From contig JAQTMA010000015.1 of NCBI GenBank assembly GCA_028714615.1, positions 1-34,864 of the forward strand: 34,864 nucleotides of DNA, written 5' to 3'. The position numbers were made by a program, and so were the translations under genes. Under the pieces are notes generated by a model. The model ran no database searches and had not been told where the DNA came from. It saw only the letters and a list, made by a program, of their open reading frames with translations. Source of the stretch: Anaerolineaceae bacterium (lineage in GTDB: Bacteria > Chloroflexota > Anaerolineae > Anaerolineales > Anaerolineaceae). Shown here piece after piece: positions 17,801 through 25,680 of the stretch (its first letter is position 1; each line of letters begins with the position of its first letter).

Positions 17801-18248
17801 CCCGATCGTTGTATCAGCAGAAAACGGTGACGTTTACAATGATTTCAGCAAACAGTTCCTTGGTCTGGCACAAACTTGCGCTTTGCCCTACGATGGCGGA
17901 ATTGCCTGTTTAGATCCATCTACGCTTGACCAAGCTGAAGAATCGGCTTTGTTGTACATGACCCGTGAGCGTGACGTCCTTTGTCAGGAGATGAAGGAAT
18001 CAAACACTGCGTTGCTGAATGCCCGCCGGAGTGCAGTCGAGCAATCCTACCAAGCAAAACGAAAACGCATCGACACCGTACGGCAAAAGGTGAACAACCA
18101 AAGCATCATCCGCATGTACGAGGGGCAGCTACGCAATATGGAAGCCCGCTACCTGGCTAAAATTCGTGATATTCAGAGCAAAACCGAGGTCCAAGTGAGC
18201 TTCTCGCTTGAGCTGCATGGGTTTGCGGAAGTCGTCCGCTGCTTGTGA
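14829..18248 (+). CDS. brxHII: SNF2/RapA-like superfamily 2 helicase (BrxHII position)
   Basis: The 1139-aa protein has an N-terminal beta-rich region (about 1-190), then a SNF2-type motor. Motif I is DEVGLGKTIEAG (from D239), motif II is DEAHH (from D342), motif III is LLLTATPLQM, and the second RecA domain carries SSDVGSEGLDFQF and motif VI QRIGRIDRFGQ (from Q722). A coiled C-terminal part (about 1040-1120) ends the protein. This architecture matches the helicases called BrxHII, found in type 3 and type 5 BREX, and also RapA/DrmD-like helicases. It probably translocates on DNA while the BREX complex samples it. The ATG follows GAAAGGGG by four bases. The family is certain; the BrxHII name rests on context. 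Confidence 0.85.
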   Translation: MKVPVSAFLKYAGTNPDRWDQLVGREINHPTFGSGQVNYVLVEGSDISIYVEFASASESGRQRCFGTKGLVPVENIDLPTPLAEKIVGPAVPGFRRIRYGPVQTPLNPPVTTPLEASDTSHPEPKFSAGEEVCLKFDRTQRGRIIKARIFSAGEWNYEVYFSADDQRIIRETEIELWQPTIIWGSLNELLCDLALVKLRQPLGDALYALYSSRTLFEVYQFKPALKFLANPEQRMLIADEVGLGKTIEAGIIYLELQARLELDRVLIVCPSSLRQKWQDEMKARFDEEFVILDSQGARRFLDQLRLYGGAARLRGIISLELIRRKDLAEAFSDVRLDLLIIDEAHHCRNTDTLANAVASVLAENADAALLLTATPLQMGQADLFNLLNILSPGEFDNFDAFIDRLEPNQFINRAAQILSTGDSTAAAVELRKVETTNQKQRFLGSPYYQEVLRILDRPYPSQQKLITAQRRLIELNTLSSVFTRTRKRDIQEKIPIRTAQTLPVTFTPEEKHYYNQVIEEVREEFYQSHRTGMGSGFVTIMKERQVASCITAYMRRQDKVDPETYAEDLAFESDFVSEDEKFDADSDGEASPMAAFFNRSRRVHKLQPRTRSGWHDSKFDIFWTALKKVLDEDPQTKVLVFSFFRDTIDYLEEELSKRKVDVRAIHGGYKVLDRYQIIEQFRDNPQIRVLISSDVGSEGLDFQFCDTLFNYDLPWNPMKVEQRIGRIDRFGQVSDRVRIFNLVIEDSIESRILYRLYERIELFKRSIGDIEAILGEQIRELTQVVFSKHLSPQEEINRADQAAHNILMRKQEMDEFEQKKLQFLGQEAIFSTTVEKTIESGRYISDVEIKALVGTYIQAKFPLSRVEWNGPGDESFTLFANDDLVTEVKAFIFQKRKNDPSSQQFLQKLRPGQEIPMTFRSDLAFQRKLLEFITPRHPLAQAALEYWKGKSGGIKRAACIRLDTKTVPSGRYCFFIFTFRSAGIDKDTRIIPIVVSAENGDVYNDFSKQFLGLAQTCALPYDGGIACLDPSTLDQAEESALLYMTRERDVLCQEMKESNTALLNARRSAVEQSYQAKRKRIDTVRQKVNNQSIIRMYEGQLRNMEARYLAKIRDIQSKTEVQVSFSLELHGFAEVVRCL

Positions 18249-18387
18249 TTTGATATTCGGTTTGATGTGGTGCAATGTTGGTTGAAGGTGGCTTCGACGT
18301 AGTCGAGTGGAAAATGAGCCCGATTCATTGATCCGGATGAGTAGCCGGTGGTGTGAAATCAATCGTGTCGCAGAAAGCGAGAAAATC

Positions 18388-21300
18388 ATGAAGGAAAATT
18401 CTGACCAGAAGGAAAATGAGATAAGCATCGGCGGTTACACGATGTCCATAACTGATCAGCTGGCACAGAAAATGATCAGCGCCGCTATAAAAGAACTTAA
18501 AAGCCCAACTCCTGACGCAGATCAAATCGCCAGATGGAAGACAGTCATCGAAAAACGCATCCGGATACCCAATATTAATGATATCGATAAGGCGAACCCT
18601 GGGCAGATTCGCCGCGCACTGCAGGGCATTTGGTGTAATTATGAGGATCTAGCAAGTGTCCTTTTCGAAATCTGGATGACCTATAACCAGCCCTTGATAA
18701 GTGAATGCACCGAATCGTTGAATGGCCATAACCTTTATGAGATCAGACAATTTGTTCGGGATATGGAAAAAGCTAAGCAAGATGAGCCTAATAAAGAGCC
18801 GGTAATTTTGGGAGAAATGGTTCGTACAATCTTCAGAAAAATATCTGGCCCATACAGTGAAGAAGAGATCAGGCTGGGAATACTGGCATCAATCAATATT
18901 AATGTCGAATACAAAAAAATCGTTGAGGAAGAGGAAGAAGAGCTGAAACAGAGTGGAGTTTCTTCTCGACAAAGCCGACAAGCACCGAGCCAATGGGAAG
19001 CGATCCTCGATGAGCTTCGGCAAATACCCGCTGACGATCCGGCTTGGAATTCGATGGATAAATTTATCCAAGCCGCCACTGAGATCGCTTCTCAAAAACT
19101 TTCAGAAAGAATAACCCATGAAGAGAAGCAAAAACTAAGTGACGCGTTGAATCGATATGGAGAGGATATCAAGCGTAGGGCAGCCTATCTGGAGATCAGC
19201 GGGGTAGAAGAGTGGACTGTAGATCGGGTACCTACTGACCAAATAGAGGATGCCTGCACCTCGATCCAGTCTCTCGACGAATTATTACAAGAATTTTCCC
19301 GGCTAGATAGCCTGCCATATCCTTCGGTTCGTTCCGAACGTTTGAAATTCGAGGATGATCGTCGGAAAGCTGAGGAGAGGTTGATTGAAGGATATCGGGC
19401 AGCGCAACGTTTTTTTCAAATAAGGGGCGAAATGGTAGAAACGAAGTTGCCCAGCACCCCCGAATCCTTAGTAGATACTCCCGAAAATTTGGCGGTAGAT
19501 GACGAGGGAACTATATACCCAGAGACTGGTCAAGAGAGTGCGCCAAGTAATATCTCTGACCTGCCAGAAACCACATCCGAGCGGTGCATTGAAGGGGCCA
19601 AAGAGCCTGTCGAGCTGGTTACCCTGCAAACCGAAGTATTTGTCCACCCAGTTGCCATTGAGCCGCCGGTAGAAATAACAGGCGGTCTGTCCGGGTCGGT
19701 GGATCAAACTCGAGACAGCTCACTAGCAACAACGTTGGAAGGTCAAGACTCGCGACATGTTGAAGACCAAGGAGCGGGTGAGGTTCAAGTCATTCTCCCA
19801 CAAATACCAGCTCCAGAGATCAAACCCGCGACGTTATTAAGCCACTCGAATACGAACCTAGCAAGCTGCATCGAAGCACGAGATTTGAGCGTAGCATACT
19901 GGCTGGCCTGGGCGATGGAGCAGCAGGGAGAAGAAAGCTTGATCCCTTCTTGGCTGATTGCAGCGGTTCAATCCTGCATATGGTCGATTTCACTTTGGCC
20001 AGAACAATCCCCCGACCTGCATGAAAGCCTATGCAACCTGGTCTCACCGGAACAAAAACCCAGCCAACCAGAAAACGACGCCACTGCCTGGCTTCGCTTT
20101 ATCTGCGGCATGTATTTTACGCTGGTAATACCACGCCAGGGTTGGGCAAAATGGGTACAGGTGCCGGGCAGCCATAATATCCCACAACTGAACCAGCTCA
20201 CTGAATTAGTCTTGGATTATTACACAAAGGGGCTGCGTTTAGATCCTGAGTTGGTCCAGATGATCATCAATAAAGAGGAAACGGATCAGCTCGTGGATGA
20301 CCTTGCTAGGCAGGCAAAACAATGGCTCAGCCAGGCTCCCAGCCGGACGACACGCAACCATCGTGCCAAAAATCTATGGCAGGAACTCCTTCGCGTTGGC
20401 CAAGGTGAACTCTATTTATTAATTGAGCCGGTTGCGTCCAATCGACGCTCGGCTGCCAAACAGGTACAGACCCAGTTGGCAAACTGGACAGATCGGCCCT
20501 GGTTGGAAAGGATGGTCCAGAGACTGGACCAGGAGCTTCGTCTTCGAAATGAATTTTCCATCATTGGCGAGGCTAAGCAACAAATCATCAACTGGATTCT
20601 CGACGTTTGTACGATCGCTGATCGTTGGAGCAGTATCATCATCCATCAAGATGAACTTATCAATGGCGATAGCTGGTCTTATAGCCAAACCAGGGAATTG
20701 TGTTATGCATCCCGCCAGATCTTAAGAGGGGTTAACCCCGAGCTGATTGAATCCCAGAAAAATGCTTTCCAGCCTGGAATCCATGCTGTGCTTGGCATTG
20801 TCGCCTGGGTTTTTGAAGGATTAGAAGCTATCTTGGGGGAAAATACCAGAGCAGCATCGGCTACCTGGCTGAAGCCCAATTTCCCGGATGTGCCCTTCGA
20901 TAGATCCTCCCATACATTCATACGTCGCTGTCTTGCGCAGCCCCTGATTTTTCAACCCGAATTAAACCTCGATAATAACGGTGTGCCTGGAGATGAACAG
21001 GCTTCGCAGGTACTATCCATCTTAGAGAAGGGACCGAACCACAGCGCAGTCGAAGCTATTCAAGGCTGGTTGGATCGACGAGATTATCGATTCATTGATC
21101 AGCTTTTGGAAGACATTCCCGATCGGGATGTATGGGTAGAGCGCTGTCGCGAGGCATTTCATTCAGATTTGCAGTGGATAGAGAATAATTCCATCTACGA
21201 AACTGATGTAGATGTCGAGCAGTCAAAAATTGAAAACCTGATCTCCGACCAAGAATACATCGAATATAAGAACCGAATTGAATCCGTCCAGAAGAATTGG

Positions 21301-24300
21301 CGGCAAGCTGATTGGGAAACGAACCGACGGATCTCTTTTGATCTATTAGTGAAGCGGCTACAAGGAATCCGTGACCAAATCGGGAAAAGACGCCAGGCAA
21401 AAATCGATCATTTGAAGGAACGCTGGAAGAATATCCGTTATGATGTATTGCCATTACTTGGCGATGACCACGATCTATCCGAAAAAATCGCTAATGCGAT
21501 CGAAGGCAGCTTAGCAAGCAATGATCCTCGATCCGTGAATGCATACATCGAACAACTTCAAGATGCAATCAGCAAAGGGAAAAAGCCGGCGCAATCGTTA
21601 TTCGAAGTGAAAACTGCTGAAGAAATCGACATCCTAAAGCAATTCCACAATCTTCTTCCAGCATATGTCGATTTGTTTGAACCTTTCGGGCGGAAAATGA
21701 CTCTGCAAGGCATTGCCGATATGATCAAGCGAGATGAACCCCTACCTGGGATGCCGCATGTCAGTCCTTCTTCCAGCCGTCGGATTGAAGCACATCGAGC
21801 AATTGAAGCCTGGCAGCTGTTAAAGCGATCAGGCCCCGAATATGACCCCCGTCAGAATGAGAACATAAAGACCATTCTCTCCTATCTGGGTTTCATCCTG
21901 CGGACTGAGAGCCCTGTAACTGTTGGCCGGTCAGGAAATATCATGCCGAACTTCCTGCATTGGCACGTCAAGATGAATGCTCCTGACAGTGCGCCGGTTG
22001 CTATGTTTGGGTCAGAGAGGAATGGGGAGTATGAAGTTATCGGCGTTTGGCAACGGCCTGGCATCGAAGCCATTACTTCTCAAGTCAATGCGCTCATGCA
22101 GCAAACAGCTAACCAGCCTGCCATCTTGTTTTACTTCCACTACCTTACATCTACACGGCGTGATCAACTGCTTTCAGCAGCGCATCGGGAAAGTTTACCA
22201 ATGCTGGTGATCGATGAACCTTTGATCCTTTACCTGGCGCGCATAAATGATACCCGTTTGAAACCGATGTTCTATTGCACCCTACCATACGCGTTAGTGG
22301 ACCCATATTATCCCTTCGTCCGCGGGAAGGTGCCATCAGAAGCTTTTAAGGGACGTGGCGATTATGTCCAACAGTTGATGGACCCTGCCGGACCGGTGAT
22401 TGTTTACGGTGGAAGGCAGTTGGGTAAATCTGCGCTCCTTCATCAAGTCGAGCTCTCATTCCACCAGCCCGACGATAACCGTTTTGCAATTTATCGTGAC
22501 ATCAAGTCGGTTGGCGATCCGGCATCAGGGATTAACTATCAACGGGATCTCTGCGATCAACTGGCTAAAGAGTTAACTGGGACTAGTCCCAAACTAATCG
22601 AGGACCGGCGCTCCTATGATATTGATCGATTAGTCTCGCAGCTTCAAGAGAACATAATCTCAAAAAATAGAAGGATCATCCTGTTATTGGATGAGGCTGA
22701 TCACTTCCTGGATGCCGACGCGGAGAAGAACTTCTACGTTGTCCACAAACTGAAAGATTTGATGGACAAAACAAATCGCCGCTTCAAAATTGTCCTGGCC
22801 GGTTTGCACAACGTGCAGCGTTTCCAGCGTATGAGCAACCAACCTTTGGCCCATTTTGGCAAAATTGAGATCGGACCGCTGGATTTCAAACCTGCGCGAG
22901 AACTGTTAGTCCAACCATTACATGCACTGGGCTATTACTTCGGGAATGACCCAGATAAAGAAGACAGCTCTTTACCCCTCCATATCCTTTCTTATACGAA
23001 TTACCATCCTGGCTTGATCCAGTTATTCGGTAGGCATCTAATTGAGCACCTCAAGAATAAGTATCTCCTACCTGTTCACCCACCTTTGTCTATCACGCGG
23101 GCCGATGTAGAAGCCGTTTATCGTACAAAAGAGGTACGCGAAGCCTTGTGTGATCGATTCAATTTGACACTTTCATGTGATTCGCGGTATGAAGCGATCA
23201 CCCTGGCATTAATCCTTGAACAATGGGACGAGCAGAACGGCTTCGATCGCCAATTTTCATCCAGAGAGCTTCATAAGATGGCCCAATATTGGTGGCCCAA
23301 AGCATTTGAGGAAGAAGCGATCGCTCAAGACAGGTTCACTGGCCTTTTAGACGAAATGTGCAGCCTTGGAGTGCTCTCAACTAGCTCGGACGAGAATTCT
23401 TATCGCTTGCATAGTCCCAATTTGGTTCACCTGATGGGGACCCAAGAGCAGTTGTTTTACCGGATAGATTCTCTGGCGAAAACACCTCCGCCGGAGAAAC
23501 AGGCACTTGATAGCTCCCGCGCCCGCCTCGAAGATTCAAGGGAGTTTAGTCCACTCACTTTTGCTCAGGAACGTGTCCTGAATCATCCTCATTCTGGCGT
23601 TGCGCTCATCTTTGGATCGAATGCAACGGGGTTGGCAAACCTTGCTCCTGCCCTTCAACGTTTACTACCATCTAGCCCAAAGGGTTTTCAGGAGATCCAC
23701 ATCGTAGCCCACGGGTCGGAGGCTATCCAACAGCAGCTCAGGCAGTTAGTGCGAGATGAACAAGAAGCTAATTTTCTGATTGCTCTTCGCGAACTCTCAG
23801 GTGAACCTGATCAGGTGATAGATGAAGTAATAGGGGCGATGCAGTATTGCCGTCAGGTTCAAAAGCGGGTTTTGCGTGTTTGTTTTACTATTGATCCGCA
23901 AACTGCCTGGCAGTGGCAACAAATTCCGACCGTGAATCGGGATGAAATTGAACAACAAGCCATTACAACGCTATCCTTGTCCCGCTGGGATCGGATCGGG
24001 GTAAAACAACGCCTGGAAATGGAAAGCTGGGATGGTGGAGAAATATCACCGACTGACCGGCTCATCACCAAAGTACTAGAGGTTACTGGAGGGTGGCCTT
24101 GCCTTGTTGATGAATATGTCTCGCGATGTAAGAAAAATGACCCCAATCTCGTTGTCGACGAGATTAAGAATGATATGTCGAAACCAGGCAATGTACTTTC
24201 TAGTATGTTGATAAACCAGCTCGGCATTTACGATTATTTACCCCGCTCGATAATCAATGCCCTTCGTGAAAATCGTGTTCGCAAACTGATCCATGCAGGC

Positions 24301-24456
24301 AACCCCCCGGTAGAGACGCTGGAAGCAGAACTCAAAACCCAAAAAGCTGAGAACATTGCGGAAGCTATCGATTACCTTAAGCGGCTCGGGACTATCATTA
24401 CTGATCCACATTTCGATCTTGAGCCCGTTATTGCACGGAACTGGTATGATGCCTGA
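18388..24456 (+). CDS. Giant multidomain AAA/STAND-like ATPase, uncharacterised
   Basis: From the ATG at 18388 the protein has 2022 aa. The start is uncertain: the frame is open from a GTG at 18307, ATG 18442 is also possible, and no good ribosome site marks any of them. Residues 1-350 are helical and charged; about 355-490 is an acidic, Pro/Ser/Thr-rich linker; a long helical section follows to about 1200. The active ATPase has Walker A GGRQLGKSALL (from G1341) and Walker B IILLLDEADHF (D1435-E1436), in the style of Orc1-like AAA proteins. A winged-helix region lies near 1600-1690. A second, degenerate ATPase follows: GSNATGLAN near 1743 stands where Walker A should be, yet TGGWPCLVDEY is kept. 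The stop overlaps the next gene. It may be a sensor or scaffold for that protein. No described BREX component matches. Confidence 0.7.
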   Translation: MKENSDQKENEISIGGYTMSITDQLAQKMISAAIKELKSPTPDADQIARWKTVIEKRIRIPNINDIDKANPGQIRRALQGIWCNYEDLASVLFEIWMTYNQPLISECTESLNGHNLYEIRQFVRDMEKAKQDEPNKEPVILGEMVRTIFRKISGPYSEEEIRLGILASININVEYKKIVEEEEEELKQSGVSSRQSRQAPSQWEAILDELRQIPADDPAWNSMDKFIQAATEIASQKLSERITHEEKQKLSDALNRYGEDIKRRAAYLEISGVEEWTVDRVPTDQIEDACTSIQSLDELLQEFSRLDSLPYPSVRSERLKFEDDRRKAEERLIEGYRAAQRFFQIRGEMVETKLPSTPESLVDTPENLAVDDEGTIYPETGQESAPSNISDLPETTSERCIEGAKEPVELVTLQTEVFVHPVAIEPPVEITGGLSGSVDQTRDSSLATTLEGQDSRHVEDQGAGEVQVILPQIPAPEIKPATLLSHSNTNLASCIEARDLSVAYWLAWAMEQQGEESLIPSWLIAAVQSCIWSISLWPEQSPDLHESLCNLVSPEQKPSQPENDATAWLRFICGMYFTLVIPRQGWAKWVQVPGSHNIPQLNQLTELVLDYYTKGLRLDPELVQMIINKEETDQLVDDLARQAKQWLSQAPSRTTRNHRAKNLWQELLRVGQGELYLLIEPVASNRRSAAKQVQTQLANWTDRPWLERMVQRLDQELRLRNEFSIIGEAKQQIINWILDVCTIADRWSSIIIHQDELINGDSWSYSQTRELCYASRQILRGVNPELIESQKNAFQPGIHAVLGIVAWVFEGLEAILGENTRAASATWLKPNFPDVPFDRSSHTFIRRCLAQPLIFQPELNLDNNGVPGDEQASQVLSILEKGPNHSAVEAIQGWLDRRDYRFIDQLLEDIPDRDVWVERCREAFHSDLQWIENNSIYETDVDVEQSKIENLISDQEYIEYKNRIESVQKNWRQADWETNRRISFDLLVKRLQGIRDQIGKRRQAKIDHLKERWKNIRYDVLPLLGDDHDLSEKIANAIEGSLASNDPRSVNAYIEQLQDAISKGKKPAQSLFEVKTAEEIDILKQFHNLLPAYVDLFEPFGRKMTLQGIADMIKRDEPLPGMPHVSPSSSRRIEAHRAIEAWQLLKRSGPEYDPRQNENIKTILSYLGFILRTESPVTVGRSGNIMPNFLHWHVKMNAPDSAPVAMFGSERNGEYEVIGVWQRPGIEAITSQVNALMQQTANQPAILFYFHYLTSTRRDQLLSAAHRESLPMLVIDEPLILYLARINDTRLKPMFYCTLPYALVDPYYPFVRGKVPSEAFKGRGDYVQQLMDPAGPVIVYGGRQLGKSALLHQVELSFHQPDDNRFAIYRDIKSVGDPASGINYQRDLCDQLAKELTGTSPKLIEDRRSYDIDRLVSQLQENIISKNRRIILLLDEADHFLDADAEKNFYVVHKLKDLMDKTNRRFKIVLAGLHNVQRFQRMSNQPLAHFGKIEIGPLDFKPARELLVQPLHALGYYFGNDPDKEDSSLPLHILSYTNYHPGLIQLFGRHLIEHLKNKYLLPVHPPLSITRADVEAVYRTKEVREALCDRFNLTLSCDSRYEAITLALILEQWDEQNGFDRQFSSRELHKMAQYWWPKAFEEEAIAQDRFTGLLDEMCSLGVLSTSSDENSYRLHSPNLVHLMGTQEQLFYRIDSLAKTPPPEKQALDSSRARLEDSREFSPLTFAQERVLNHPHSGVALIFGSNATGLANLAPALQRLLPSSPKGFQEIHIVAHGSEAIQQQLRQLVRDEQEANFLIALRELSGEPDQVIDEVIGAMQYCRQVQKRVLRVCFTIDPQTAWQWQQIPTVNRDEIEQQAITTLSLSRWDRIGVKQRLEMESWDGGEISPTDRLITKVLEVTGGWPCLVDEYVSRCKKNDPNLVVDEIKNDMSKPGNVLSSMLINQLGIYDYLPRSIINALRENRVRKLIHAGNPPVETLEAELKTQKAENIAEAIDYLKRLGTIITDPHFDLEPVIARNWYDA

Positions 24457-25666
24457 TCTCTCAGCTGCGTTATGGACGCTTCCAGGTCCAAACAGGTTCA
24501 TTCAAAAGGCTGGGCAGCAAATGGAGGATGGATTTAATCTCATCATTTTGCTGCCCAAGCTTATTGACAGATCGCATTTTCGCCAATCGCTGCTCAATTA
24601 TCTGGAAAACGATAAGCATCTAAACATCCAGGTGATTGACTTGACATACTCAAATGGATGTTCTCCATTCGAGTTTTTAAAGGCTGTGTTTGTGAGTCTA
24701 CAGAAATACAGAATGTTAGAAATGGCGGTCAATGACCCTTCTCTACCGAGCGTTATACTGCTCGACAATCTTCAAGCGTGCCCGGTGAAGAATCGCGCTG
24801 AATGGCTAATTGCTATTGCCCGCTGGTCAGATGCAAGCAGCCGCTGTGCTGGGGAACACTGCTTTGTTCTAATTACCGACTATCAAGCTGTCGAAGGGGT
24901 TAAGCTACCACTAGCTGATGTAAAGTTGGCATACGATCATTGTTCTGGAATCCCTACAGCTCTAGATGTCAAAATGCTTTGCCGCATAAAGGCCCAGCGG
25001 ATGGATGCAGAGAATCAATGGCGCGAAAACCTATTGGCATCCTTGGCCGGTAATGATATAGATCTGGCTGCCGAATTATGGGACACGATCCTATGCGAGG
25101 AAAATGAGATAAATCAGGTATTGCTTGATTATGCAAACGGGATGGGGTGGGATCCTTTGAAGGAAAAAGGCCGGCTAAACCAATGGCATCCAAAGCCACC
25201 TGGAATTAATATTTCTTCGATAACAGACCAAGAATCTCTTTCCCTCCTAAATGATGGAATTACGGTTTATACACCCGAATATGGTGAAGAAATTCATTCG
25301 GCATTCTTAGCCTTACTTAGTCGACGGAACGACATCCATCACCGGATCTGGAGAGCTCAAGCCAATATTTTTCTTCCCCTGATTGATGATGTCCGGCGAC
25401 GTATTTGCGATTACATTAATCAAAATGGAGTAGAAATTAAAGGGTATCATTTTGAAACCCCCGTCGAATTAAAAGACTTAAAGAATTATATCGATGAACT
25501 CGATAAACAATCGTATGTTAGACGTCAATGGGAGTATGGGATTAAGATAGCCTTGTCATCGCGTAACTCGCTTGCCCACTACGAAACGATCACTTATCGT
25601 TCTTTTAGTGATTTCTGGCGATTCTACATAGGTGTGCATAATGTTCTATTCCAACTCTCAAACTGA
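24446..25666 (+). CDS. 406-aa protein: degenerate NTPase-like part plus C-terminal HEPN-like domain
   Basis: The tandem ATGs at 24446 and 24449 overlap the end of the giant ATPase gene by 8-11 bases, so the two should be translated together. The first 200 aa look like a P-loop fold without a P-loop: NLIILLPK stands where Walker A would be, and PSVILLDNLQA resembles Walker B. The last 130 aa are helical and contain SSRNSLAHYE, with R373-N374 and H378. This R-N-x3-H text is the signature of HEPN RNase-type domains, similar to Swt1- and ApeA-type versions. If so, this is the toxic effector and the giant ATPase its controller; that is inference. It is moderately AT-rich, ends 15 bases before PglZ, and is unlike any standard BREX protein. 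Confidence 0.6.
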   Translation: MMPDLSAALWTLPGPNRFIQKAGQQMEDGFNLIILLPKLIDRSHFRQSLLNYLENDKHLNIQVIDLTYSNGCSPFEFLKAVFVSLQKYRMLEMAVNDPSLPSVILLDNLQACPVKNRAEWLIAIARWSDASSRCAGEHCFVLITDYQAVEGVKLPLADVKLAYDHCSGIPTALDVKMLCRIKAQRMDAENQWRENLLASLAGNDIDLAAELWDTILCEENEINQVLLDYANGMGWDPLKEKGRLNQWHPKPPGINISSITDQESLSLLNDGITVYTPEYGEEIHSAFLALLSRRNDIHHRIWRAQANIFLPLIDDVRRRICDYINQNGVEIKGYHFETPVELKDLKNYIDELDKQSYVRRQWEYGIKIALSSRNSLAHYETITYRSFSDFWRFYIGVHNVLFQLSN

Positions 25667-25680
25667 GTAAGGTGAAACCT

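Noticed and set aside
18283..18311. TCGAC-GTA-GTCGA palindrome before the giant ATPase gene
   Set aside because: Only five-base arms, no T-run and no clear promoter; likely chance or a repeat remnant.
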